Part shown: positions 53,257-61,343 of the stretch, piece by piece
How positions within the stretch are numbered: position 1 is the stretch's first letter
How the letters are laid out: each line of letters starts with the position of its first letter
Assembly: GCA_963740675.1 (NCBI GenBank)
Contig: CAVUFS010000010.1
Location: 62,001-126,000, forward strand
Length of the DNA: 64,000 nt
Origin: CAIKMD01 sp963740675
GTDB lineage: Bacteria > Pseudomonadota > Alphaproteobacteria > ATCC43930 > CGMCC-115725
Direction of reading: 5' to 3'
The notes under the pieces: model-generated
What the model saw: only the letters and a program-made list of their open reading frames with translations
Databases searched by the model: none
What the model was told of the DNA's origin: nothing
Made by a program: the position numbers and the translations under genes

Positions 53257-54892
53257 AAAGCGCCTCTTTGAACGGAGCCTGGCCGACGCGGCGATAGGTT
53301 TCGGGGAAGCGCTCGCCGTTCTGGCGCAGCTTCATGTAAGCGTTGATCAGCCGATCGATCGCTGCCGGGACTTCCTCGCTTTTGACCGAGGGGCCGGCGA
53401 TCGTGCCGATGGCGGCGTCATTGCCGGCATCGCCGCCGAGCGTGATCTGATAGACCTCCTCGCCATTCTTATCGACGCCGAGGATGCCGATATGGCCGAG
53501 GTGGTGATGGCCGCAGGCATTGATGCAGCCGGAAATCTTGATGTTGAAATTGCCGATCAAATCCTCTTTCGCCGCCATATGCTCGGCGATGCGCTGCGCC
53601 ACTGGGATCGAGCGCGCAGTGGCGAGGCTGCAATAATCCATGCCCGGGCAGCAGATGATGTCGGTGATCTGATTGATGTTGGAGCTGCCAAGCTCGGCGG
53701 CATCGAGCCGTTGCCACAGGCCGAAGAGCGCGTCGCGCCGCACATGCGGCAGGACGAGATTCTGCTCATAGGCGACACGGAGTTCGTTGAAGCTCAGCTC
53801 GTCGGCGAGATCGGCGATCAATTCCATCTGCTCGGCGCTGCAATCGCCCGGCGTCTTGCCGACCGGCTTCAGCGAGATGGTGACGACGGCATGGCCCGGC
53901 ACCTTGTGCGCGAAGACATTGTGCTTCACCCAGCGGGCGAAAGCGGGATTGCCGGCGATCGCCTTTTGCAGCGCGGCCTCGTCGACCGGTCGCTTATCGT
54001 AATCCGGCAGCGTAAAGGCCGATTGCATCTCGGCGACATAACTCTCGGGCAGTGCGGCGGTTTCGCGGTCCGAGGCCTGCCATTCGGTCTCGACTTCTTC
54101 GGCGTATTTCTTCGCGCCGAGGCTCTGCACCAGGATCTTGATGCGCGACTTATAGAGATTGTCGCGCCGGCCATACTGGTTGTAGACGCGCAGACAGGCC
54201 TCGATATAGGAGAGCAGGTCGCGGCGCGGCACGAATTTCCGGATCGTCTGCGCCAGAAGCGGCGTGCGGCCAAGCCCGCCGCCGGCCAATACTTCGAAGC
54301 CGACCTCGCCCTGCTCGTTCTTGTGCAGATAGAGTCCGAGATCGTGCATCTTGACCGCGGCGCGATCTTCCTTCGAGGCCGAGACGGCGATCTTGAATTT
54401 GCGCGGCAGGAACGAGAATTCGGGGTGCAGCGTCGCCCATTGCCGGATGATCTCGGCATAGGGCCGCGGATCCTCGAGCTCGTCGGCGGCAACACCGGCG
54501 AAGGGATCGGTGGTCGTGTTGCGGAAGGAATTGCCGCTGGTCTGGATCGCGTGCATCTCGACGCTGGCGAGTTCCGCGAGAATATCCGGGGTATCTTCCA
54601 GCTTGATCCAGTGCAGTTGCAGATTCTGCCGCGTCGTGAAATGGCCGTAGCCGCGATCGTATTTGCGCGTGATATGCGCGAGCTTGCGCAGCTTCGTCGA
54701 ATCCAGCATCCCGTAAGGGATGGCGATGCGGAGCATATAGGCGTGAAGCTGCAAATAGAGCCCGTTCATCAAACGAAGCGGCCGAAACTCGTCCTCGCTT
54801 AATTGGCCGGCGAGACGGCGGCGCACCTGATCGCGATATTGCGCGACGCGCTCGTCGATGAAGCGGTGATCGAAATCGTCGTAGCGATACAC
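53243..54892 (-). CDS. nitrite/sulfite reductase, siroheme and [4Fe-4S] (CysI/NirA type)
   Basis: A 549-residue hemoprotein reductase that performs a six-electron reduction of sulfite (or nitrite). The cluster and siroheme Cys are in CCPGMDYCSLATARS (Cys-x5-Cys) and SGCINACGHHHLGHIGILG (Cys-x3-Cys). The N-terminal ferredoxin-like half has YGMLDSTKLRKLAHITRKYD and FTTRQNLQLHWI, and the repeated half has VVTISLKPVGKTPGD. Context with DUF934 and DUF2849 favours the assimilatory sulfite role. It overlaps the DUF934 gene by 14 bp. Confidence 0.92.
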   Translation of the reverse strand: MYRYDDFDHRFIDERVAQYRDQVRRRLAGQLSEDEFRPLRLMNGLYLQLHAYMLRIAIPYGMLDSTKLRKLAHITRKYDRGYGHFTTRQNLQLHWIKLEDTPDILAELASVEMHAIQTSGNSFRNTTTDPFAGVAADELEDPRPYAEIIRQWATLHPEFSFLPRKFKIAVSASKEDRAAVKMHDLGLYLHKNEQGEVGFEVLAGGGLGRTPLLAQTIRKFVPRRDLLSYIEACLRVYNQYGRRDNLYKSRIKILVQSLGAKKYAEEVETEWQASDRETAALPESYVAEMQSAFTLPDYDKRPVDEAALQKAIAGNPAFARWVKHNVFAHKVPGHAVVTISLKPVGKTPGDCSAEQMELIADLADELSFNELRVAYEQNLVLPHVRRDALFGLWQRLDAAELGSSNINQITDIICCPGMDYCSLATARSIPVAQRIAEHMAAKEDLIGNFNIKISGCINACGHHHLGHIGILGVDKNGEEVYQITLGGDAGNDAAIGTIAGPSVKSEEVPAAIDRLINAYMKLRQNGERFPETYRRVGQAPFKEALYAPR

Positions 54893-54919
54893 TCTTAGTC
54901 TCCGGGTCCGACAGCGGAC

Positions 54920-55258
54920 CTAAATCGAATAATCGTCGACGCCCGATGCGGCGGGGTTGGCATCGAGGGCGGTGTGACCCGTCATCGGGCCCGTGGTCGG
55001 GCCCGATGCCCGGATGCGTTCGCGCAGCGTCATGGGGCGCAGATGATCGCCGTCGCGCGTGACCTCGATCAGGACGGGCCCCACCGCCGGCAACGGCGGG
55101 GTCCCGACTTGTGCCTCGGCGAGCAGCGCATTGGCGTGATCGTCTTCGGCGACCAGCGCCTTATCGATCGACGGCGTCCAATCGCCGGCGCCGGCGAAAT
55201 AGATCACCACGCCGTCGCGCAATCGATTGCCTGTCACGATCTGCATGCTCGCCGCCAT
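54920..55258 (-). CDS. DUF2849 domain-containing protein
   Basis: A 112-residue protein. The DUF2849 core is QIVTGNRLRDGVVIYFAGAGDWTPSIDKA with EAQVGTPPLPAVGPVLIEVTRDG. It is known only beside sulfite reductase and siroheme genes in alphaproteobacteria; role unknown. It sits 27 bp before the reductase gene and 7 bp after the peroxiredoxin gene in the same operon. A start at the second Met (MQIVTG) is possible. Confidence 0.88.
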   Translation of the reverse strand: MAASMQIVTGNRLRDGVVIYFAGAGDWTPSIDKALVAEDDHANALLAEAQVGTPPLPAVGPVLIEVTRDGDHLRPMTLRERIRASGPTTGPMTGHTALDANPAASGVDDYSI

Positions 55259-55265
55259 TCTGGAC

Positions 55266-55919
55266 TCAGGGTTGCGAGGTGGTGCGCAGATAAGGCTTCA
55301 GCGTCTTGAAGCCGGGGAAGAGCGTCTTCGCCTGCTCGTCGTTGACCGCCGTGGTGATGATCACGTCGTCGCCCTGCTTCCAATCCGCCGGCGTCGCCAC
55401 CTTGTGCTTGTCGGTGAGCTGCAGCGAATCGATGACGCGCAGGATCTCCTGGAAATTGCGCCCGGTCGCCATCGGATAGACGAGGATCAGGCGAATCTTC
55501 TTGTTCGGGTCGATCACGAAGACATTGCGCACGGTCTGATTGTCGGCCGGGGTACGCTTGCTGGCGTCGCCGGACGTGCCTCCGGGCAGCATGCCGTAAA
55601 GCGTCGACACCTTGAAATCGCTGTCGGCCAGGATCGGATAATTCGGGGCCGTGCCTTGGGTGTCCTTGATGTCGTTCGCCCAGCGCGCGTGATCGCCGGC
55701 GGAATCGACCGACAGGCCGATCACCTTGACGTTGCGTTTGTCGAATTCGCTCTTGAGCCGCGCCACGGTTCCGAGCTCGGTGGTGCAGACGGGCGTGAAA
55801 TCCTTGGGATGCGAGAACAGCACGCCCCAGGAATTGCCAAGCCACTGGTGGAATTGGATTGGCCCTTCGGTCGATTCTTGTGTGAAATCGGGGGCGACGT
55901 CGCCGAGTTTCAGCGTCAT
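55266..55919 (-). CDS. peroxiredoxin, 1-Cys (Prx6) type
   Basis: A 217-residue Prx6-class peroxiredoxin that reduces peroxides. The peroxidatic Cys is in HPKDFTPVCTTELG, residue about 45, with the Arg in the segment DHARWAND region. The C-terminal arm ends LRTTSQP. A resolving Cys near the end is absent, so a 1-Cys mechanism is likely. ATG 55919 overlaps the siroheme gene stop by 4 bp, putting the enzyme inside the sulfur operon, which is unusual. Confidence 0.92.
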   Translation of the reverse strand: MTLKLGDVAPDFTQESTEGPIQFHQWLGNSWGVLFSHPKDFTPVCTTELGTVARLKSEFDKRNVKVIGLSVDSAGDHARWANDIKDTQGTAPNYPILADSDFKVSTLYGMLPGGTSGDASKRTPADNQTVRNVFVIDPNKKIRLILVYPMATGRNFQEILRVIDSLQLTDKHKVATPADWKQGDDVIITTAVNDEQAKTLFPGFKTLKPYLRTTSQP

Positions 55920-56548
55920 GACACACCTCCTCCTGTTGGTTCTTTGATCTCGGTGCCGCGATCATTCGCGGGCACCGCAACGGGATACTGTTTGAGCCAG
56001 CCGTAGCGGTCGATCTGTGCTGCCGTCAAGCGGCGCACGGTCGTGTGGTCGGCTCCGGCATCGCGCCATTGGCGCCGTAGTGCTGCGATCCGATCCAGCC
56101 GGCCGCGCCATTCCGGTCCGATCACCGCGGCGATGAATTCTTTGATCTCGGCGGCCAGCCCGGGCGCCGTGCCGTCGGTCGCGACGGCAATGGTCAGGGC
56201 GCCACGGCGCAGGACCGCCGGCGCGTGGCTGTCGGTCAGGGCAGGCGCGTCCTCGACATGGAGAATCGCACCGACCGAGCGTGCCAGGCCGGCCAGAGCG
56301 GTGCGCTGCGGTTCGGGGATATCGGCAATGAAAACGAGTTGGGCGCCGCGCAGTTCGTCGCGCTTCGGCCAGTGCCGACGCAGATTACGGCCTGCTTCCC
56401 TGGCCAGGGCTAGCGAAGGGTTGGCGGAAAACACGGCAAGGGTCCGGGCGCCGGCCTCGTTCAGCAGCCGCAACCGGCGCAGGCACGCATCGCCGTTCCC
56501 GATGAGAACGAGGCTTAGCCGCGTCAGAGTGAGCGATAGAGGCAGCAT
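55916..56548 (-). CDS. siroheme synthase N-terminal-like: precorrin-2 dehydrogenase/ferrochelatase
   Basis: A 210-residue stand-alone version of the CysG N-terminal module that oxidises precorrin-2 to sirohydrochlorin and inserts iron, giving siroheme for the reductase. The NAD-binding start LVLIGNGDACLRRLRLLNEAG is degenerate (GNGDAC rather than GxGxxA). DSHAPAVLRRGALTIAVATDG and PGLAAEIKEFIAAVIGPEWR match family blocks. The methyltransferase half of CysG (SUMT) is missing and must be elsewhere. First gene of the operon; an A/T-rich 110-bp stretch precedes it. Confidence 0.87.
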   Translation of the reverse strand: MLPLSLTLTRLSLVLIGNGDACLRRLRLLNEAGARTLAVFSANPSLALAREAGRNLRRHWPKRDELRGAQLVFIADIPEPQRTALAGLARSVGAILHVEDAPALTDSHAPAVLRRGALTIAVATDGTAPGLAAEIKEFIAAVIGPEWRGRLDRIAALRRQWRDAGADHTTVRRLTAAQIDRYGWLKQYPVAVPANDRGTEIKEPTGGGVS

Positions 56549-56658
56549 ATTTTCCAGAACAGAATCGCTAAATAGGGCGTCTCGATAACATATTTCACGA
56601 ATATTTCTGTTTCAATCAGATTAAATAACTAATTTATATCGTAGAATTGGGGCAAAGA

Positions 56659-56688
56659 AAAGGCGCCCGCAGGCGCCTTTGCCAGGAT
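56659..56688 (-). terminator. intrinsic terminator after the membrane-protein pair
   Basis: AAAGGCGCC at 56659-56667 pairs with GGCGCCTTT at 56672-56680; read on the minus strand it is followed by TTTTCTTTG from its left flank. It lies just after the stop at 56701, fitting the end of the 57332-56701 transcript. It also helps separate that unit from the sulfur operon. Confidence 0.82.
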
Positions 56689-56700
56689 GTTCGTTGAAGC

Positions 56701-57045
56701 TTAGTGCGCGGCCGGACCCGGATTGGCAGGTGCCGCAGCCGGCGGCCGGATGGTGATGTTCTGGTTGCGCAGGGCATCGACGACCTGTTTGGCCGAGCCA
56801 TCGCCCTGCTGAGCCAGGGAAGCGGTCTCGCCCGCGAAGGAATCGACCGAATTGCGCAGGCGTAGCGTCTGCTCGACGGCGTTCTGCTGACCGGCATAGA
56901 CGTTGGCGAGATTGCCCCGGTCGCGCACCAACTGCACGGTCTGGAAGCCGATCGCGGTGAGGAAGCCGACCGCCAGCAGCGCGACGGGAAGGGCGAGGGA
57001 CGGGCCGCCGCTCTTGGAATCGACGAATTTCTCGAAGACGGTCAT
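56701..57045 (-). CDS. small single-pass membrane protein, unknown function
   Basis: A 114-residue protein. A short cytoplasmic start (MTVFEKFVDSKSGGPS) precedes one membrane helix (LALPVALLAVGFLTAIGFQTV), then a helical, likely coiled-coil segment (LVRDRGNLANVYAGQQNAVEQ) and a Pro/Ala-rich tail. Its ATG overlaps the stop of the next upstream gene (TAATG), so the two are co-translated. Similar topology suggests the two products may form a heteromer; this is inferred. Confidence 0.75.
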   Translation of the reverse strand: MTVFEKFVDSKSGGPSLALPVALLAVGFLTAIGFQTVQLVRDRGNLANVYAGQQNAVEQTLRLRNSVDSFAGETASLAQQGDGSAKQVVDALRNQNITIRPPAAAPANPGPAAH

Positions 57046-57332
57046 TACTTGCCTCCCGTCGGGGCAGCAGCCGGGGCCGCCGCGGGCTTGATGTTGTAGC
57101 GCGCCATAAGCTTGGTGAAGGCGTCGTCTTTCGGATTGTTTGCGGCGATCGCGCTGCGCACCATCGCTTGCTCGATCCGCACCAGATCGGCGCCCTGATT
57201 GATAAATTGCTGACGCTGCGTCACCGCGAGCTGATTCGATTGGTTGTTCGACACCAGGACAGCGTTGACGACGACGAGCAACAAACTAAGCCCGGCCGCG
57301 ACGGTCGCAGTCCAACTGGTCCAACTTGTCAT
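57045..57332 (-). CDS. small single-pass membrane protein, unknown function
   Basis: A 95-residue protein. After MTSWTSWT comes a membrane helix (ATVAAGLSLLLVVVNAVLVS), then a Gln-rich helical region (NNQSNQLAVTQRQQFINQG), a conserved-looking DDAFTKLMARYNIK, and a Pro/Ala tail ending TGGK. It resembles the neighbouring 114-aa protein in layout. Overlap TAATG couples translation. No recognised domain. Confidence 0.75.
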   Translation of the reverse strand: MTSWTSWTATVAAGLSLLLVVVNAVLVSNNQSNQLAVTQRQQFINQGADLVRIEQAMVRSAIAANNPKDDAFTKLMARYNIKPAAAPAAAPTGGK

Positions 57333-57415
57333 GATTGATCCTTCCTCATGCCGCCGCGCGGCGACGCGAAACGTTTGCTGCGCCGAAAAGCGGGCCGATT
57401 TATGCTGTGATGGTT

Positions 57416-58225
57416 ATGGCTTGGAATCCTAAACAATACCTTAAGTTCGCCGACGAACGGCTTCGGCCGGGCTTCGATCTTCTGGCTCAAATCAATGACT
57501 TGCCCGAAGGGCCGCTGTTCGATTTGGGGTGCGGGCCGGGCACGCATGTCCGGGCCATTGCCGCGCGCTGGCCGGATCGCGCCGTGAGCGGCGTCGACAA
57601 TTCCGCCGCCATGCTGGCCGAAGCGGCGAAGGATGATGCGAAAGACCGGGTGCCGATCCGCTGGGTGAATGCCGATATCGCGACCTGGCAGCCGGCGGCG
57701 CCCGCAGCGCTCATTTATTCCAACGCGACGCTGCAATGGCTGACGCGGCACGAGCGCTTGTTTCCGCGGCTCATCGACATGCTGACGGACGGCGGCGTGC
57801 TCGCGGTGCAGATGCCGCGTAATTTCGACAATCCCTCGCAAAGCCTGCTGCGCGAGACTGCGGCGAGCGGGCCGTGGGCCGCAACCCTCGCGCCGCTCTT
57901 CGATCCCGATTGCCCGACGCCGTCGATGCTGCGGCCCGACCCGGTGGCGCCGCCCGATTTCTACTACGATCTGCTGGCGCCGCGCGCCAAAGGCGGCATC
58001 GATCTGTGGGAAACCGAATATGTGCATCAGCTCAAGGGCGACAACGCCGTGCTCGAATGGATGCGCGGCACGACTTTGCGGCCGGTGCTCGACGCCTTGA
58101 GCGAACAAATGCGCGCGGCGTTCCTCGATGCCTATGCGCAACGTCTCGCCGCGGTCTTTCGCCGCCGCGAGGACGGCAAGACCTTGCTGAAATTCCGCCG
58201 CCTCTTTTTGGTGGCGCGCGCCTGA
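57416..58225 (+). CDS. class I SAM-dependent methyltransferase, trans-aconitate methyltransferase-like
   Basis: A 269-residue methyltransferase. WNPKQYLKFADERLRPGFDL is the characteristic Tam N-terminus. The SAM site is LFDLGCGPGTHVRAIAARWP, followed by VSGVDNSAAMLAEAA and SNATLQWLTRHERLFPRL. Tam methylates trans-aconitate, which inhibits aconitase. Start ATG 57416 (MAWNPK) is preferred; ATG 57410 adds two residues. The next gene (EVE) begins 15 bp later. Confidence 0.87.
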   Translation: MAWNPKQYLKFADERLRPGFDLLAQINDLPEGPLFDLGCGPGTHVRAIAARWPDRAVSGVDNSAAMLAEAAKDDAKDRVPIRWVNADIATWQPAAPAALIYSNATLQWLTRHERLFPRLIDMLTDGGVLAVQMPRNFDNPSQSLLRETAASGPWAATLAPLFDPDCPTPSMLRPDPVAPPDFYYDLLAPRAKGGIDLWETEYVHQLKGDNAVLEWMRGTTLRPVLDALSEQMRAAFLDAYAQRLAAVFRRREDGKTLLKFRRLFLVARA

Positions 58226-58240
58226 ACAAGAGGGGATGGG

Positions 58241-58654
58241 ATGGCTTACTGGCTGATGAAATCCGAACCGAGCGCTTATTCCTGGGAGCAATTCGTCAAG
58301 GACAAGCGCACCAATTGGAGCGGCGTGCGCAACTTCCAGGCCGCCGCCAATCTCAAAGCGATGAAGGTCGGCGATCGCGCTTTCTTCTATCACTCGAATG
58401 AAGGCCTTGCCGTCGTCGGCATCGCCGAGATCGTGAAGACCGCTTATCCCGATCCCAGCGACAAGACCGGCAAGTTCGTGCAGGTCGACATCAAGCCGGT
58501 CGAGCCGCTGAAAGAGCCGGTGACGCTCGCCGCGATCAAGGCTGAGACGAAACTCAAAGAGCTGAAGCTCGTGAAGCAAAGCCGGCTTTCGGTTTCGCCT
58601 GTCGGCGCCGAAGAATGGAAGACCATCTGCAAGATGGGCGGCGTGAAGGGGTGA
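58241..58654 (+). CDS. EVE domain-containing protein
   Basis: A 137-residue stand-alone EVE protein, a PUA-like fold that binds modified bases or nucleic acid. AYWLMKSEPSAYSWEQFVKD is the signature, followed by NWSGVRNFQAAANLKAMKVGD, FFYHSNEGLAVVGIAEIV and YPDPSD. It overlaps the Rieske gene (GTGA), indicating coupling. It is 15 bp after the methyltransferase. Confidence 0.93.
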   Translation: MAYWLMKSEPSAYSWEQFVKDKRTNWSGVRNFQAAANLKAMKVGDRAFFYHSNEGLAVVGIAEIVKTAYPDPSDKTGKFVQVDIKPVEPLKEPVTLAAIKAETKLKELKLVKQSRLSVSPVGAEEWKTICKMGGVKG

Positions 58655-58980
58655 AGCGGCTATGCGCCGAGGGTGACATTCCCGAAGGCGAAGGCCGCGG
58701 CTTCGTTTTTGGCGGCGGCACCGAGCGCGAAGCGGTTTTCGTCATTCGCTGGCACGGACAATTTCACGGCTATCGCAATTCGTGCCCGCATGTCGGCACG
58801 CCGCTCGACTGGCCCGAGAACCGCTTCTTCGACAGCGAGAATGAATTTCTGATGTGCGGCACGCACGGTGCCGTCTTCCGCCCCGAAGACGGCTATTGCT
58901 TCGAAGGCCCGTGCAGCGGCCGCTCGTTGGCGCGCATTCCAATCAAGGTCGAGAACGGCGCGATCTATTGGGCTGATTGA
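58651..58980 (+). CDS. Rieske [2Fe-2S] domain protein
   Basis: A 109-residue Rieske ferredoxin-like protein. Cluster ligands are in CPHVGT (Cys 45, His 47) and CGTHGAVF (Cys 69, His 72). GTG 58651 is the start; it overlaps the EVE stop and the coding frame is open 12 codons upstream. It could serve as an electron carrier. The Rieske dioxygenase at 39261-40502 lacks a ferredoxin, but the two are 18 kb apart, so a link is only speculative. Confidence 0.87.
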   Translation: MKRLCAEGDIPEGEGRGFVFGGGTEREAVFVIRWHGQFHGYRNSCPHVGTPLDWPENRFFDSENEFLMCGTHGAVFRPEDGYCFEGPCSGRSLARIPIKVENGAIYWAD

Positions 58981-58984
58981 AGGG

Positions 58985-59014
58985 CGTCATTGCTTCGCTT
59001 CGCTCGCAATGACG
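58985..59014. repeat. short palindromic repeat, CGTCATTGC type, half copy
   Basis: CGTCATTGCTTCGCTTCGCT through CTCGCAATGACG at 58985-59014 is one half-unit of the elements at 5684 and 33439, with no inner arms. It sits between two converging genes. Confidence 0.7.
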
Positions 59015-59023
59015 ATGATGTAA

Positions 59024-60439
59024 CTACACCACCCGGAAATTCTTGAACTGCCAGGGATCGCCCTTGTCGAGATCCTCGGGGAACAGCCGTTCGCGATCGT
59101 AGAGCGGATTCCAGTCGCTGTACTCGCCGACGACTTTGCCGAGATAGGGCCGGCAAATATCGAGAATGCGCTCGTGATCGATCTCGTCGGGCTCGATGAG
59201 GCCGCGCTCGGGATTCTCCAGCGCCCAGATCATGCCGGCGAGCGCCGCCGCGGTCACTTGCAGCGAGGTCGCGTTGTTGAAGCGCACCAAGCGCCGCGCT
59301 TCTTCGACCGAGAGGCGCGAGCCGTACCAATAAGCGCCCTTCGCGTGTCCCATGAGCAACACGCCGAGCTCGTCGATGCCGTGCTCGATCTCGTCCATCA
59401 TCAGGCGCTTCGATTCCTGCAGGCGGAAATTCTTGCCCCAGAGCTCATGCACCGACAGCACCGCGTCATCGCAGGGGTGATAGGCGTAATGCACGGTCGG
59501 TCGATAGCGCACCTGATCGCCTTCGCGATGCGTGTAGTAATCGGCGATCGAGATTGCCTCGGCATGCGTGATCAGAAAGCCGTGATACGGACCTTCGAGC
59601 GGCGTCCAGCTTCTGACGCGCGTCGCCGCGCCGGGGCGATTGAGAAAAATCGCACAACCGGTGCCGAATTCGTGGCGTCCGCCATCCAGCGGAAAATGCC
59701 GCTCATGCGTGCCCCAGCCGAGCTCGGCCGGCTGCATGCCTTCGGCGACGAAACCGTCGATCGACCAGGTGTTGACGAATTCGCCCGGCTGTTTCGGGAT
59801 GCGCGCGAGCTGTGTGTCGCGCTCGGCGATGTGGATGACTTTGACGCCGAGCTCGGCGGCGAGCGCCGCCCATTCGAGGCGACCTTTCGGCGCGGTCTGG
59901 ATGTTCGATTCCTCGGCGAGGTCAAGCAGCGCCACTTTGATGAAGTGCTGAACGAGGCCGGGATTGGCGCCGTGGGTCACCACCGCGGTCGGGCCGTTCG
60001 GATTCTTGGCGCGGAACGCCAACGCGTTTTCGCGCAGCGCGTAGTTGGAGCGCAGCGAGGGCGAGAGGTCGGGATCGGTATAACCGCCGGGCCAGGGCTC
60101 GAAGCAGGTGTCGAGATAGAGCGCACCCTTGGCGCGGCAGAGCTCGATCAGCGCCAGGCTCGAGACCTCGACCGACACGTTGAGCAGGAAATCGCCCTCG
60201 CCGATCAACGGCTCGAGGATCGAGGCGTAATTCTCGCGAGTCAGCGGCTCGACCATGAAGCGGACACCGAGGTCCTTCGCTTCCTTTTGGCCGCGATCCT
60301 CGGCGGTGACGACCGTCACCTGGCTCGCCTTCATATCGATGTGACGAAGGATCAGCGGCAGAACGCCCTGACCGATGCTGCCGAAGCCGACGATCACCAG
60401 CCGGCCGCGGAATTTTACGAATTTGGTTGTACGCGCCAT
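59024..60439 (-). CDS. hss: homospermidine synthase
   Basis: A 471-residue NAD-dependent enzyme that makes sym-homospermidine from putrescine (or spermidine), a polyamine typical of alphaproteobacteria. GRLVIVGFGSIGQGVLPLIL is the Rossmann motif. Conserved parts are YLDTCFEPWPGGYTD, VVTHGANPGLVQHFIKVAL, GTHERHFP, GYLITHAEAIS-like GFLITHAEAISIADYYT, and WQFKNFRV at the C-terminus. Length is normal. It is divergent from the GntR gene across 194 bp. Confidence 0.94.
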   Translation of the reverse strand: MARTTKFVKFRGRLVIVGFGSIGQGVLPLILRHIDMKASQVTVVTAEDRGQKEAKDLGVRFMVEPLTRENYASILEPLIGEGDFLLNVSVEVSSLALIELCRAKGALYLDTCFEPWPGGYTDPDLSPSLRSNYALRENALAFRAKNPNGPTAVVTHGANPGLVQHFIKVALLDLAEESNIQTAPKGRLEWAALAAELGVKVIHIAERDTQLARIPKQPGEFVNTWSIDGFVAEGMQPAELGWGTHERHFPLDGGRHEFGTGCAIFLNRPGAATRVRSWTPLEGPYHGFLITHAEAISIADYYTHREGDQVRYRPTVHYAYHPCDDAVLSVHELWGKNFRLQESKRLMMDEIEHGIDELGVLLMGHAKGAYWYGSRLSVEEARRLVRFNNATSLQVTAAALAGMIWALENPERGLIEPDEIDHERILDICRPYLGKVVGEYSDWNPLYDRERLFPEDLDKGDPWQFKNFRVV

Positions 60440-60565
60440 GACGCGCTCCGCTTAAAGGGAACCTCAGGCTTGGTCAAGGCAATGCTGCAGTGCGGCATGA
60501 GGCGTTGGGTTGAGCGTTTTGCTCGACGGAGACCATGCTGGACGGGTAGCGATGCGCGCCACCTC

Positions 60566-60578
60566 TTGGTATACCAGA
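60566..60578. promoter_or_regulatory. putative GntR/FCD operator upstream of the oxalate genes
   Basis: TTGGTATACCAGA contains the perfect palindrome TGGTATACCA at 60567-60576. FadR/FCD-type GntR regulators bind TNGTNNNACNA sites, and this one fits exactly, 56 bp before the GntR gene, suggesting autoregulation. No other copy was seen before oxc or frc. Confidence 0.7.
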
Positions 60579-60633
60579 TACATTCGACCAACGGACAAGA
60601 CGCGGAAAGCTACATGGGGGAGGTTGCACTTTA

Positions 60634-61323
60634 ATGACCTCGGCGAAGCTCAACGTGAAGCCGATCGATACGCAATCGAGCTTTCGCACCCAGGCCTACC
60701 ATGCGCTGAAACAGGCGATCACCTCTTTCAATGTTTACGCCCAGGCGGATGAGATCAGGCTCGATGAGCGTCAGCTCTCGGCCGAGCTCGGCGTCTCGCG
60801 CACGCCGATCCGCGAAGCAATGACGGTCCTCGAGCGCGAGGGCTTCGTGCGCACCGCGCCGCGCCGCGGCGTCTTTGTGGTGCGCAAATCGAAAACGGAA
60901 ATCATCGAGATGATCCGCGTCTGGGCGGCGCTCGAAAGCCTCGCTGCCCGGTTGATCACGCAATACGCGGCGGACAAGGACATCGCGACGCTCCGGCAGC
61001 TTTTCGACGAGTTTCAGGACGGCTCACCGGAAGGTCAGCTCGACGAGTATTCCGAGGCCAATATCAAATTTCATCAGGCGATTATCCGGCTGTCGGGAAA
61101 CCAGCTCATCGCCGAAATGACGGAAAATCTTTTCATCCACGTGCGGGCGATTCGTCAGGCGACGATCGGCGAGGATAATCGCGCGCAGCGCTCGCTGATC
61201 GATCATATGAAGATCATCGAAGCGCTCGAGCAGCGCGATACCGAGCGGGCCGAGGCGCTGACGCGCCAGCACACGCTCGATCTTGCGGTGCATGTCGAAA
61301 AGAACTGGAATTTCTGCGAATAG
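60634..61323 (+). CDS. GntR family regulator (FCD domain)
   Basis: A 229-residue regulator. The winged helix contains ERQLSAELGVSRTPIREAMT and VLEREGFVRTAPRRGVFVV; the C-terminal FCD ligand domain has MIRVWAALESLAARLITQYA and YSEANIKFHQAIIRLSGN. FCD members use a metal site to sense small acids, so oxalate, formate or an acyl-CoA is plausible. It is 20 bp upstream of oxc and likely controls the oxalate operon. Start ATG 60634 follows GGGGGAGG. Confidence 0.92.
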   Translation: MTSAKLNVKPIDTQSSFRTQAYHALKQAITSFNVYAQADEIRLDERQLSAELGVSRTPIREAMTVLEREGFVRTAPRRGVFVVRKSKTEIIEMIRVWAALESLAARLITQYAADKDIATLRQLFDEFQDGSPEGQLDEYSEANIKFHQAIIRLSGNQLIAEMTENLFIHVRAIRQATIGEDNRAQRSLIDHMKIIEALEQRDTERAEALTRQHTLDLAVHVEKNWNFCE

Positions 61324-61343
61324 CGGCTCTCAGGGAGGCAACA

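Noticed and set aside
59174..60634. 486-codon plus-strand frame opposite homospermidine synthase
   Set aside because: Shadow of the hss codons; no ribosome-binding site and no recognisable domain.
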